A stretch of 64,000 nucleotides of DNA from Brevundimonas sp. (lineage in GTDB: Bacteria; Pseudomonadota; Alphaproteobacteria; Caulobacterales; Caulobacteraceae), in the NCBI RefSeq assembly GCF_003248455.1, contig NZ_QFNM01000002.1, positions 60,956-124,955 of the forward strand, read 5' to 3'. The translations under genes were made by a program, and so were the position numbers. This document shows, piece after piece, positions 1 through 8,068 of the stretch (positions are counted from its first letter, which is position 1; every line of letters begins with the position of its first letter). The notes under the pieces were generated by a model that saw only the letters and a list, made by a program, of their open reading frames with translations, was not told where the DNA came from and did not search any database.

Positions 1-64
1 GCCCGTCCACATCGATCAGGGCGACGGCGACGACCAGGACGGTGGGGATCGGCGCTTCGTTCAC
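1..64 (-). CDS. mutT: NUDIX hydrolase MutT (N-terminal fragment, runs off the window)
   Basis: Only the first 21 codons lie in the window. The start is a GTG whose last two bases form part of the argJ stop codon (GTGA overlap), so translation is probably coupled to argJ. The peptide reads about VNEAPIPTVLVVAVALIDVD, which matches the first beta strand of MutT-type NUDIX hydrolases (8-oxo-dGTP diphosphatases); the Nudix box itself is outside the window. argJ followed by mutT is the order I know from Caulobacter. The function is inferred from this short stretch plus gene order. Confidence 0.65.
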   Translation of the reverse strand, partial: MNEAPIPTVLVVAVALIDVDG

Positions 65-1470
65 GAGCGATAATCGCCGTTGATCTCGATGTAGCCCTTG
101 GTCAGGTCGCAGGTCCAGACGGTGGCGGACGCCCGGCCGGAACCGACATCGACGGTGATGTCGATCTCGGGATTCTTCATATAGGCCGTCATCTTGGCCT
201 CGTCATAGGTCGAGGCCGGGGCGCCGTCGATGGCGGCCTGGTGCGGACCGAACCGGATGGCCAGGCGGTCGCGGTCGACCGGCTCCTCGGTCTTGCCCAC
301 GGCCATGACCACCCGGCCCCAGTTGGCGTCCTGACCGGCGATGGCGGTCTTGACCAGCGGGCTGTCGGCGATGGACTTGGCCAGCTTCCGCGCCGAGGCG
401 GGGCTGGCCGCGCCGTCCACCGTCACCTTTACGAACTTGGTCGCGCCCTCGCCGTCGCGCACCAGCTGGTGCGCCAGGTCCAGCATCACCTTGTCCAGGG
501 CGGCGGAAAAGCTCTTCAGCCGCCGGTCGCCGACCCGGCCGATGCGCGGCGCGCCCGAGGTTCCTGTGGCGAACAGAAGCGCCGTGTCGTTGGTCGAGGT
601 GTCGCCGTCCACCGTCACCGAGTTGAAGGTGGTGCGGACATGCAGGCCCAGCAGCGCCTGCAGCACGTTCGGATGGATGTCGGCGTCGGTGACGATGAAG
701 GCCAGCATGGTCGCCATGTCCGGCGCGATCATGCCCGACCCCTTGGCGATCCCGGCGATGCGGACCTTGTAGCCCTCGATCTCGGCCTCGGCGTAGGAGC
801 CCTTGGGGAAGGTGTCGGTGGTCATGATGCCGCGCCCGGCCCTGGCCCATTGATCGGATGGATGGGCGGCCTCCAGCCCGTTCTCGATCTCGGGCAGTTT
901 GGCGACGATCTTCCTGTCGTCCAGCACCACGCCGATCACCCCGGTCGAGGCCAGCATGACGTCGCGCTGGCGGCAGCCGAACCGTTTGGCGACCTCCGAG
1001 GCGGTGCGTCTGGCGGCGTCGGCCCCGGCCTTGCCGGTGAAGGCGTTGGCGCACCCGGCGTTGACCACCAGGGCCCGCACATCCTTGCCGCCTTCCGCGC
1101 CGCCCAGATGCTTCTTGCACCAATCGACGGGCGCCGATCCGATCTTGTGGCGGGTGAAGACGCCGGCGCAGCTGGTCCCGCGGGCGAAGCGGAACACCAC
1201 CAGGTCGTCGCGCTCGTGCTTGTAGAAGCCCGCCCGGGCGGTGGCGATCTCGACCCCGCCGATGGGCGGAATGGCGGGAAAGGGCGTGGCCAGGGGCGAG
1301 ATCGCCAGGCCAGGCTTGCCGGCGGGGGCCGGTGCTGGCGCGGCGGCGGCGGCCGAAGGCTCCGTTCCGGCGACCCGGGTCGCGCGCTTCAAGGCCGTGG
1401 CGAAGGGGTCCAGCGCCTTTTCGAACACCTGTTCGATCTTCTGGCCGGTCGTGGAGGGGGGCTTGGTCAT
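61..1470 (-). CDS. argJ: Bifunctional ornithine acetyltransferase / N-acetylglutamate synthase ArgJ
   Basis: ArgJ moves the acetyl group from N-acetylornithine to glutamate in the cyclic arginine pathway, and often also makes acetylglutamate from acetyl-CoA. The 469-residue protein carries the family signature KGSGMIAPDMATMLAF at about residues 243-258. The chain normally cleaves itself between Ala253 and Thr254, and Thr254 becomes the nucleophile. The ATG start lies one base after the stop of the parvulin gene, which fixes the start and suggests an operon parvulin-argJ-mutT. Unusual: about 55 residues, rich in Ala and Pro, precede the point where family members usually begin (near ISPLATPFPAIPP). 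Confidence 0.93.
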   Translation of the reverse strand: MTKPPSTTGQKIEQVFEKALDPFATALKRATRVAGTEPSAAAAAPAPAPAGKPGLAISPLATPFPAIPPIGGVEIATARAGFYKHERDDLVVFRFARGTSCAGVFTRHKIGSAPVDWCKKHLGGAEGGKDVRALVVNAGCANAFTGKAGADAARRTASEVAKRFGCRQRDVMLASTGVIGVVLDDRKIVAKLPEIENGLEAAHPSDQWARAGRGIMTTDTFPKGSYAEAEIEGYKVRIAGIAKGSGMIAPDMATMLAFIVTDADIHPNVLQALLGLHVRTTFNSVTVDGDTSTNDTALLFATGTSGAPRIGRVGDRRLKSFSAALDKVMLDLAHQLVRDGEGATKFVKVTVDGAASPASARKLAKSIADSPLVKTAIAGQDANWGRVVMAVGKTEEPVDRDRLAIRFGPHQAAIDGAPASTYDEAKMTAYMKNPEIDITVDVGSGRASATVWTCDLTKGYIEINGDYRS

Positions 1471-1471
1471 G

Positions 1472-2398
1472 TCAGGCGGCCGGTTCGGAGGGCTGGGCGG
1501 GCGCGGCGGGGGGCGTATTGGCGGGCGGCTTCGGCGGGGCGGGCAGGCGGATATCGACCTTGGCCTTGCCCCGAAGCTGCTCCAGCAACTGGCGCACGCC
1601 CTCATACGTCAGATAGCGCACGATCTGCGGCCGGGCCTGCTCCAGGGTGGGCGGCGTCTCCTTTCGCCGGTCCTCTACCCGCAGCACGGCCCAACCGCCT
1701 TCCGTCTGAAAAGGCCCGACGACGGCGCCTGCCGGCTTGTCGCGCAGGGCGTCGGCATAGGCCTGGGGCATGACGTCCAGCGTCGAATAGCCCAGGTCCC
1801 CGCCCGAGAATCGCGTCGCCTCGTCGATGGACCGCTCCATCGCCACCGCCTCGAACCCGGCGCCCTGGCCCAATATTCCGATCACCGCGTCGGCCTCGGG
1901 CCGGGTGCGCGACAGGATCAGCCGCACGCGGATTTCCTCGGCGTTCTTCGCCAGCCGCAGCTGCTCGTTATAAAGCGTCTGCACCGCTTGGTCCGACACG
2001 GCCTTGTCGACCACGCTCTCCACCAGCATGTCGCCCAAGATGCGCTCGCGCGTCGCCTCGAGGCGACGCTGGGCCAGGGCCGAGGAATCCAGGCGACGGC
2101 GCTGGGCCTCTCCGGCCAGGAGCTTCTGGTCGATCACCTCGTCCAGCACCCGGCGGAACAGGTCCGACGTCGCGTCCAGCGGCTCGCCCTCGCCGATCAA
2201 CCCTTGCGCAACGGCCTCGCGCCGCACGTCGGAGGCCCAGATGGTGCGATCCTGCACCGTGGCCACGGCCTGGTCGCCCGGCTCCGGCGGCCGGTCGCCC
2301 CCGTCGCGCGAGCAGGCCGCCGTCGTCAGTCCGGCGGCCAGAAGCGCGGCCAGGACCGCCGTTTTTCGCCAGGTCGAGGGTCGCCGGAATGGGATCAA
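1472..2398 (-). CDS. Parvulin-type peptidyl-prolyl isomerase, probable lipoprotein
   Basis: This is a 308-residue exported folding factor. The N-terminus has basic residues, a hydrophobic segment and Cys29 in a weak lipobox (TTAAC), so it is probably anchored to a membrane facing the periplasm. Residues about 30-140 resemble the SurA/PpiC N-terminal helical region. Residues about 145-250 form the rotamase (PpiC/parvulin) domain, with the typical SGGDLGY and GPFQTEGGWAVLRV segments. A Pro-rich tail follows. The start codon is TTG at 2398, preceded by GGAG; I see no better in-frame start. It is divergent from secA and is the first gene of a run with argJ. Individual substrates cannot be told from sequence. 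Confidence 0.82.
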   Translation of the reverse strand: MIPFRRPSTWRKTAVLAALLAAGLTTAACSRDGGDRPPEPGDQAVATVQDRTIWASDVRREAVAQGLIGEGEPLDATSDLFRRVLDEVIDQKLLAGEAQRRRLDSSALAQRRLEATRERILGDMLVESVVDKAVSDQAVQTLYNEQLRLAKNAEEIRVRLILSRTRPEADAVIGILGQGAGFEAVAMERSIDEATRFSGGDLGYSTLDVMPQAYADALRDKPAGAVVGPFQTEGGWAVLRVEDRRKETPPTLEQARPQIVRYLTYEGVRQLLEQLRGKAKVDIRLPAPPKPPANTPPAAPAQPSEPAA

Positions 2399-2639
2399 GG
2401 AGGCGCTCCGTCGAAGGCGGCCGAAAGCCCCTCGCGTTGACAGGGGTTAGGCCGGTGCTTAAGTCCGCCCTGCGCCCAAGTCGAGGGGTTTTGATCGTCT
2501 GCGCGGCCCTTCGCGCGCGCCTGGTTCCGGCGCGCCGCGGCCGCCGTCGGTTCGGGCCTCTCTCGCGGCGTCCCTATCGCCGCCCTCACGGGATTTCAGA
2601 GCCGCTCCTCGTTGACGCTCGACCTTTACCGGATCTGAC
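2399..2639. promoter_or_regulatory. Divergent promoter region between parvulin gene and secA
   Basis: These 241 bases hold no convincing gene. On the plus strand TTGACA (2437-2442) is followed after 17 bases by TAAGTC (2460-2465). The -35 is perfect and the -10 is weak. It would give secA a leader of about 170 bases. I cannot point to a clear promoter for the minus strand. Confidence 0.4.
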
Positions 2640-5489
2640 ATGCTCGGCTTCGCCAAGAAATTTTTCGGTTCTTCCAACGACCGCAAGGTCAAGGCTTTTC
2701 AGGACCAGGCTCAGCGGATCAATGCGCTGGAGCCCAGGTTTGCGGCCTTGTCCAACGACGAACTGCGGATGATGACCGACGCCTTCAAGGACCGACTGGC
2801 GAACGGCGAGACCCTGGACAAGATCCTGCCCGAGGCCTTCGCCGTCGTGCGCGAGGCGTCCAAGCGGGTGCTGGGCCAGCGTCAGTACGACGTCCAGCTG
2901 GCCGGGGGCATGATCCTGCACGAAGGCGGCATCGCCGAGATGCGGACCGGCGAGGGCAAGACCCTGGTGGCCGTGGCCCCCGTCTATCTGAACGCCCTGG
3001 CCGGCAAGGGCGTGCACGTCATCACCGTCAACGACTATCTGGCCCGCCGCGACGCCGAGACGATGGGCAAGGTCTATCGCTTCCTGGGTCTCGAGGTCGG
3101 GGTCATCGTCAACGGCCTGTCCCAAGGCCAGCGCCAGGCCGCCTACGCCGCCGACGTCACCTATGGCACCAACAACGAGTTCGGCTTCGACTATCTGCGC
3201 GACAACCTGGTCTATGACCGGCGCGAGATGGTGCAGCGTCCGCACAACTTCGCCATCGTCGATGAGGTCGATTCCATCCTGATCGACGAGGCGCGCACGC
3301 CCTTGATCATCTCGGGTCCGACCGAGGACCGTTCGGACCTCTACAAGGTGCTGGACGCCCTGATCAAAGACCTGATCAAGGACAAGGACACCTATGAGCT
3401 GGACGAAAAGCAGAAACAGGTCCTGCTGACCGAACTGGGTTCGGAGCGGATGGAAGAGGCGCTGGAAGCCGGCGGCCACTTCGCCGCCGACACCACGGGC
3501 CTGTACGACGCGGCCAACATCAGCCTGGTCCACCACGCCAACCAGGCCCTGCGCGCCAACACTCTGTATCAGCGCGACAAGGACTACATCATCAAGGGCG
3601 GCGAGATCGTCCTGATCGACGAATTCACCGGCCGCATGATGACCGGCCGTCGTCTGTCCGAGGGCCTGCACCAGGCCATCGAGGCCAAGGAGGACGTCAA
3701 GATCCAGCCCGAGAACCAGACCCTGGCCTCGGTGACGATCCAAAACTACTTCCGCCTCTATGAAAAGCTGTCGGGCATGACCGGCACCGCCGCGACCGAG
3801 GCCCAAGAGTTCGGCGACATCTACAAGATGGATGTCTTGGAGGTGCCGACCAACCGGCCGATCCAGCGCAAGGACTACGACGACGAGGTCTATCGGACCC
3901 ACGAAGAGAAGAACCAGGCGATCGCCAGGCAGATCGCCGAATGCCACCTGGCCGGCCAGCCGATCCTTGTCGGCACCGTCTCGATCGAGCGTTCGGAGCA
4001 GCTGTCGGACCTGCTGAGCCGCTATGAGCACAAGGTGGAGGTGTCGCGCACGCTGAAGCCGGAGTATGCTGGCCGGGCCAAGGAGGCCGAGAAGATCGGC
4101 GACGCCGCCTATGACATCGTCTACGAGACCAAGCTGCGGGGCATTCCGCACAACGTCCTGAACGCGCGCCAGCACGAGCAGGAGGCCTATATCGTCGCCG
4201 ACGCGGGCCTGCCCGGCGCCGTCACCATCGCCACCAACATGGCTGGCCGCGGCACCGACATCCAGCTTGGGGGCAACCTCGAGATGAAGATGCAGAAGTG
4301 GCTACTGGAACAGCGCAACATGGCTGTCGAAGTCACTCCCGAGATGGAGGCGGCCAAGGAGGCCGAGTTCAAGGCCGAGATCGCCGTCCAGCGGGAAATC
4401 GCGCTCGCCGCCGGCGGCCTGTTCGTCCTGGGCACCGAACGTCACGAAAGCCGTCGCATCGACAACCAGCTGCGCGGCCGCACCGGCCGCCAGGGCGACC
4501 CAGGCGTGTCGAAATTCTACCTGTCCTGCGAGGACGACCTGCTGCGCATCTTCGCCGGCGACCGTCTGGACTCGATCATGAAGACCTTCGGCGTGGCGCA
4601 GGGCGAGGCCATCACCCACCCCTGGCTGAACCGCGCCATCGAAACCGCCCAGAAGCGCGTCGAGACCCGCAACTACGACATCCGCAAGAACCTGCTGAAA
4701 TACGACGATGTCGTGAACGACCAGCGCAAGGCCGTCTTCGAGCAGCGCCAGGAATTCATGGACTCCGAGGACCTGTCCGAACTGGTCGGCGATTTCCGCC
4801 GCGACGTGGTTTCCGACCTGGTCGAACGCTATATGCCGCCCAAGGCCTATGCCGAACAGTGGGACATCGACGGCCTGGACGAGAAGGTCCGCACGACCCT
4901 GGGCCTGGAGCTGCCGCTGCACGACTGGGCCGCCGAGGAAGGCGTCTCCAACGAGGAGATCGAGGAACGCCTGCTGGCCGCCGCCGACGCCCGCGCCGCC
5001 GAACGGCTGGAACTGATCGGCGCCGAACAGACGCGCGGTCTGGAAAAGCAGTTCATGCTGCAGATGATCGACATGCAGTGGCGCGAGCATCTGGTCCACC
5101 TGGACCATCTGCGCGGCGTCATCGGCCTGCGCGGCTATGGCCAGCGCGACCCGTTGCAAGAGTACAAGACCGAAGCCTTCTCTCTGTTCGAAAGCCTGCT
5201 CTACGATCTGCGCCACAATGTCACCCGCTGGCTGATGACCGTGGAGTTCCGTTTCCAGCCCCCGCCCGAACTGCCCGAGTTCCAGGAAATCCACCTGAAC
5301 CCCGGCACCGGCGAGAACGAGATGACGAATCCGTCGGCTCAGAACCCGGAACAGGCCCTGATCGGCGACGACCGCTCCAAATTGCCGGTCGAGGCCCTGC
5401 CGCCGGGTTGGGAAATGACCGGCCGCAACGCTCCCTGCCCCTGCGGCTCCGGCCGCAAGTTCAAACACTGCCACGGCGCTCTGGCTTGA
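2640..5489 (+). CDS. secA: Preprotein translocase ATPase SecA
   Basis: SecA is the ATP-driven motor that pushes unfolded preproteins through SecYEG; it works at the cytoplasmic face of the inner membrane and accepts cargo from SecB, which is also encoded here (15468). The 949-residue protein has Walker A MRTGEGKT near residue 103, Walker B IVDEVDSILIDEART near 207, the preprotein-binding domain, helicase motif ATNMAGRGTDIQLGG, and a C-terminal zinc motif CPCGSGRKFKHCHG near 931-945 that binds SecB and lipids. The length is normal for alphaproteobacteria. It appears to be transcribed alone. Confidence 0.98.
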   Translation: MLGFAKKFFGSSNDRKVKAFQDQAQRINALEPRFAALSNDELRMMTDAFKDRLANGETLDKILPEAFAVVREASKRVLGQRQYDVQLAGGMILHEGGIAEMRTGEGKTLVAVAPVYLNALAGKGVHVITVNDYLARRDAETMGKVYRFLGLEVGVIVNGLSQGQRQAAYAADVTYGTNNEFGFDYLRDNLVYDRREMVQRPHNFAIVDEVDSILIDEARTPLIISGPTEDRSDLYKVLDALIKDLIKDKDTYELDEKQKQVLLTELGSERMEEALEAGGHFAADTTGLYDAANISLVHHANQALRANTLYQRDKDYIIKGGEIVLIDEFTGRMMTGRRLSEGLHQAIEAKEDVKIQPENQTLASVTIQNYFRLYEKLSGMTGTAATEAQEFGDIYKMDVLEVPTNRPIQRKDYDDEVYRTHEEKNQAIARQIAECHLAGQPILVGTVSIERSEQLSDLLSRYEHKVEVSRTLKPEYAGRAKEAEKIGDAAYDIVYETKLRGIPHNVLNARQHEQEAYIVADAGLPGAVTIATNMAGRGTDIQLGGNLEMKMQKWLLEQRNMAVEVTPEMEAAKEAEFKAEIAVQREIALAAGGLFVLGTERHESRRIDNQLRGRTGRQGDPGVSKFYLSCEDDLLRIFAGDRLDSIMKTFGVAQGEAITHPWLNRAIETAQKRVETRNYDIRKNLLKYDDVVNDQRKAVFEQRQEFMDSEDLSELVGDFRRDVVSDLVERYMPPKAYAEQWDIDGLDEKVRTTLGLELPLHDWAAEEGVSNEEIEERLLAAADARAAERLELIGAEQTRGLEKQFMLQMIDMQWREHLVHLDHLRGVIGLRGYGQRDPLQEYKTEAFSLFESLLYDLRHNVTRWLMTVEFRFQPPPELPEFQEIHLNPGTGENEMTNPSAQNPEQALIGDDRSKLPVEALPPGWEMTGRNAPCPCGSGRKFKHCHGALA

Positions 5490-5562
5490 GAGGCGCGCCG
5501 TGCGCGGCGGCTTGTCGCCTGAGCGCTTGGTGAGACGTTCGTTCGACGGCTAAGGAAGAGGG

Positions 5563-6723
5563 ATGACCTACAAGTCCCTCTTCTCCCGCGCCCTGGCGGC
5601 GGCGCCGGATCGGCTGCATTTCGCGGCGCATAGCCATCATCTGTGGCCCGACGCCGGTTTCGAGGGCCAGCAGCAGGCCTGGCTCGACGCCAATCGGCAC
5701 GCCGATCACAAGTGGGACCTTGTGTTCGGCCAGGTGATCCCCGAGGCTCAGGCCCATGTCGCCGCCGAGCTGAACCTGGCGTCGCCAGACAGCCTGGTCT
5801 TTTCCTCCAACACCCATGATTTCCTGCTGCGCCTGTTCTCGGGATTGGAGCGGTCGCCGGCCCGCATCCTGTCGACCGACGGAGAGTTCCATTCTTTCCG
5901 GCGTCAGGCGGATCGGTGGGAGGAGGTCGGCGCGGCGGCGGTGACGCGCGTGCCCCTGGCGCCCTTCGACTCCTTCGCGGATCGCTTCGTCGAAGAGGCG
6001 AAGAGCGGGGGTTACGACTGGATCGTCGTCAGCCAGGTCTTCTTCCGCACGGGCGGCCTCTTCGACCGTATGGAAGACTTGGCCGCCCTGGCCCGGCCGG
6101 AAGGGCCGTGGGTCCTGATCGACGGCTATCACGGGTTCATGGCGACCCCGACCGATCTGTCGGCGGTGGCCGACCGGGTCTTCTACGTCGCCGGCGGCTA
6201 TAAATACGCCATGGCGGGCGAGGGGGCCTGTTTCCTGCACGCTCCGCCCGACTTCTGCGCCCGACCCGTCGTCACCGGCTGGTTCGCAGAGTTCGGCGAC
6301 CTGTCCGGGCCGCCCGGCGGGGTCCGGTATCGCAGCGACGGCGGCCGCTTCTGGGGCGCGACCTTCGACTGTTCGGCGCTTTATCGGTTCAATGCGGCGC
6401 GGCGGATGCTGGCCGAGCAGGGCCTGGACACCGCAGCCGTCGCCGCCCATGCCCGCGGCTTGGCGGCCCGGTTCCAGGCGGCGCTCGCGTCTGGCGAAGC
6501 GGGCGCGCCGGCCCGGGCGGAGGTGCTCAATCCGGTGCAGGGCGAGGCGCCCCGGGCGCGCTTTCTGGCGCTGCGCCATCCCGACGCCCCCGCCTGGCGC
6601 GCCGCGCTGAGGCAGGCGGGCGTCGTCGCCGACGTTCGCGACGATGTCATCCGCTTCGGCTTCGGCCTTTATCAGGACGCCGAGGACGTGGAACGTCTGA
6701 TCGCCGCCTCGGCCGCCCTCTGA
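5563..6723 (+). CDS. Class V aminotransferase / kynureninase-like PLP enzyme
   Basis: This 386-residue fold-type I PLP enzyme resembles kynureninase and other class V aminotransferases. Visible features are the LVFSSNTHDFLLRLF phosphate-binding segment, an Asp-bearing VLIDGYHGFMATP segment that would face the pyridine nitrogen, and Lys214 in GGYKYAMAGEGACF as the probable PLP lysine. The sequence AHSHHLWPDA near the N-terminus also resembles kynureninase. No tryptophan catabolism genes lie nearby, so the substrate is open. An SD-like AAGGAAGAGGG lies directly before the ATG. It converges with the next gene, with no bases between the two stop codons. Confidence 0.78.
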   Translation: MTYKSLFSRALAAAPDRLHFAAHSHHLWPDAGFEGQQQAWLDANRHADHKWDLVFGQVIPEAQAHVAAELNLASPDSLVFSSNTHDFLLRLFSGLERSPARILSTDGEFHSFRRQADRWEEVGAAAVTRVPLAPFDSFADRFVEEAKSGGYDWIVVSQVFFRTGGLFDRMEDLAALARPEGPWVLIDGYHGFMATPTDLSAVADRVFYVAGGYKYAMAGEGACFLHAPPDFCARPVVTGWFAEFGDLSGPPGGVRYRSDGGRFWGATFDCSALYRFNAARRMLAEQGLDTAAVAAHARGLAARFQAALASGEAGAPARAEVLNPVQGEAPRARFLALRHPDAPAWRAALRQAGVVADVRDDVIRFGFGLYQDAEDVERLIAASAAL

Positions 6724-7620
6724 TCAATAGAAGGTCGTGTCTTCCTGCTGGCTGGCGGCCGGTGCGGCCCGGCGAGGGGGCTGCGGACGCGCGGACGACG
6801 CGGCGGGCCGCGCGTCTCCCTGGTCCTGGCCCTGCGGACCCAGCGGGGCGGGGCCGGACGGGGAGTCGATCGGCGGTATCGCCGACAGATCGGGATAGGG
6901 CATGGCCGCCGTCCCGTCCGGCGCGCTCGGCTCCTCTTCGGACGGCGACAGAGCCTGGTCGGGGTCCCCCAGCCTGTCCGGCGCCCCGACGTCGTCGCGG
7001 ATGAAGGCCCAGGCGCGGCTGTCGGCGCAGCCGCAAGCCTTCAGGAAGCCGTCCCGGTCGCGCCACAGGATCAGGGGATAGCTGATCCGCACCCCGGAAT
7101 CGCGCAGCAGCCGGCCCAGCTGGTCGTCGAACCGCCGCCCGGCCTCCACCACGGCGGTCCGCGCCAGATCGTTGTCCGCCTGGGGCAGGCCGGCCGCCGT
7201 CCAGCTGTTCGCGGGCGTCGCCATCCAGCGTTGGTAGAGCGGCCAGTCGCGGCTCAGCCACAGCTCCGCGACCGTGGCCCGCTCTGCCGCCGTCGATCGC
7301 GGCGTTCCCTCCGCATCGGCGCGTGCGAACACGATGAAGCGGGTCTCGACCCCCGCCGCCTTCAGCTTGGCGACCTCGTCGCGCAGATAGCGATGGCTGG
7401 CGGCGCTGTCGCGATAGGTGACGATATAGAGCGGCTGGCCCCCGCCGCCGTCCGAGACCCACGACGCCTCGTTCAGCAATCGCTGCACCTCGCCTGCATT
7501 GCGGCTGATCGTGACCGGCTGGAACCGGGAATAGAAGTTCCAATAGGCCCAGTAACCCCCGCCCGCGAGCAGCAGGCCGATCACGGCCGCGACGACCGAA
7601 CCCATGAAAAAGCGACGCAT
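6724..7620 (-). CDS. Membrane-anchored protein with possible thioredoxin-like fold, function unknown
   Basis: The 298-residue protein starts with an uncleaved-looking signal anchor (residues about 5-27) that places the rest in the periplasm. Residues about 60-215 (PLYIVTYRD near 63, ETRFIVFARAD, then YPLILWRDRDGFLKACGC) look like the strand order of DsbC/DsbG-type thioredoxin domains. The CxxC after the first strand is missing (YRDSAASHRYL is found there), and the only close cysteine pair is CGC near residue 196. The C-terminal 80 residues are Pro/Ser/Asp-rich and probably disordered. The fold is my inference; no precise role can be assigned. Confidence 0.55.
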   Translation of the reverse strand: MRRFFMGSVVAAVIGLLLAGGGYWAYWNFYSRFQPVTISRNAGEVQRLLNEASWVSDGGGGQPLYIVTYRDSAASHRYLRDEVAKLKAAGVETRFIVFARADAEGTPRSTAAERATVAELWLSRDWPLYQRWMATPANSWTAAGLPQADNDLARTAVVEAGRRFDDQLGRLLRDSGVRISYPLILWRDRDGFLKACGCADSRAWAFIRDDVGAPDRLGDPDQALSPSEEEPSAPDGTAAMPYPDLSAIPPIDSPSGPAPLGPQGQDQGDARPAASSARPQPPRRAAPAASQQEDTTFY

Positions 7621-7744
7621 GTCGACCCTGGCGCTCCAGCTTCACCTTTGGAAGTCCTCAACGCTTAGCATCGAAATCCGTTGTCCGCGCCCCGGTCCCC
7701 GGCGATGCCGGTGCGGCGGCCTGACAAAATGTCGCGAAAATTCG

Positions 7745-7910
7745 TTTGCGCGGGTTCTTGAACCCGGCGACGCCATCCCCATCTCCCGTTCCGACGCTGC
7801 GGAACACCCCCTCCGAACCGCAGCGAAGCGAGACCGGCGCCCTCCCCTCCCCCTCCAGGCGCCGCTCGCGCAGGCCGCCGGACTCCCCCAGTCCGGCGGC
7901 TTTCTGCTTT
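7745..7910 (+). ncRNA. Candidate small RNA ending in a strong terminator
   Basis: A Rho-independent terminator sits on the plus strand about 290 bases after the nearest upstream start codon of a gene on the other strand, so no annotated plus-strand gene needs it. The 130 bases before it form several potential hairpins, including CGGGTTC/GAACCCG. This is what a free-standing small RNA of about 150-160 bases would look like. I see no good promoter and no match to 6S, SRP, tmRNA or RNase P signatures. Confidence 0.22.
7874..7910 (+). terminator. Rho-independent terminator
   Basis: An 11-bp perfect stem GCCGCCGGACT / AGTCCGGCGGC with a CCCCC loop (7874-7900) is followed by TTTCTGCTTT. The T tract lies on the plus strand only. 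No plus-strand gene ends just before it. Confidence 0.62.
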
Positions 7911-8068
7911 GTGGCGCTGCACAATAATTCCAAGCTTATCGTCGATCACCAGAATGATCGGTCGCGGGGGGCTTCCCGCGCGACCGGACCTGGCCTAGTC
8001 AGCAGGCGTGGCGCCACGTCGCGCCGCGCATCTAGCGGCCGCGCCGCGTTGTTCGAGACTGCTCGTCC

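Larger units (their letters stand above)
7621..8068. other. 448-base gap without a protein gene, between divergent genes
   Basis: The gap holds upstream regions for the minus-strand gene ending at 6724 and for glutamate dehydrogenase. AT-rich inverted repeats GACA-AAA-TGTC (7723-7733) and CGAA-AA-TTCG (7735-7744) lie side by side and could bind a regulator. A CGGGTTC..GAACCCG hairpin follows (7751-7766). A pyrimidine-rich stretch leads to a strong terminator at 7874-7906. Short frames exist on both strands, but none has an SD or a recognisable product. Confidence 0.5.

Noticed and set aside
7745..7910. 6S RNA
   Set aside because: Size fits, but 6S RNA usually lies near zapA/fau and I could not build the closing stem and large central bubble.
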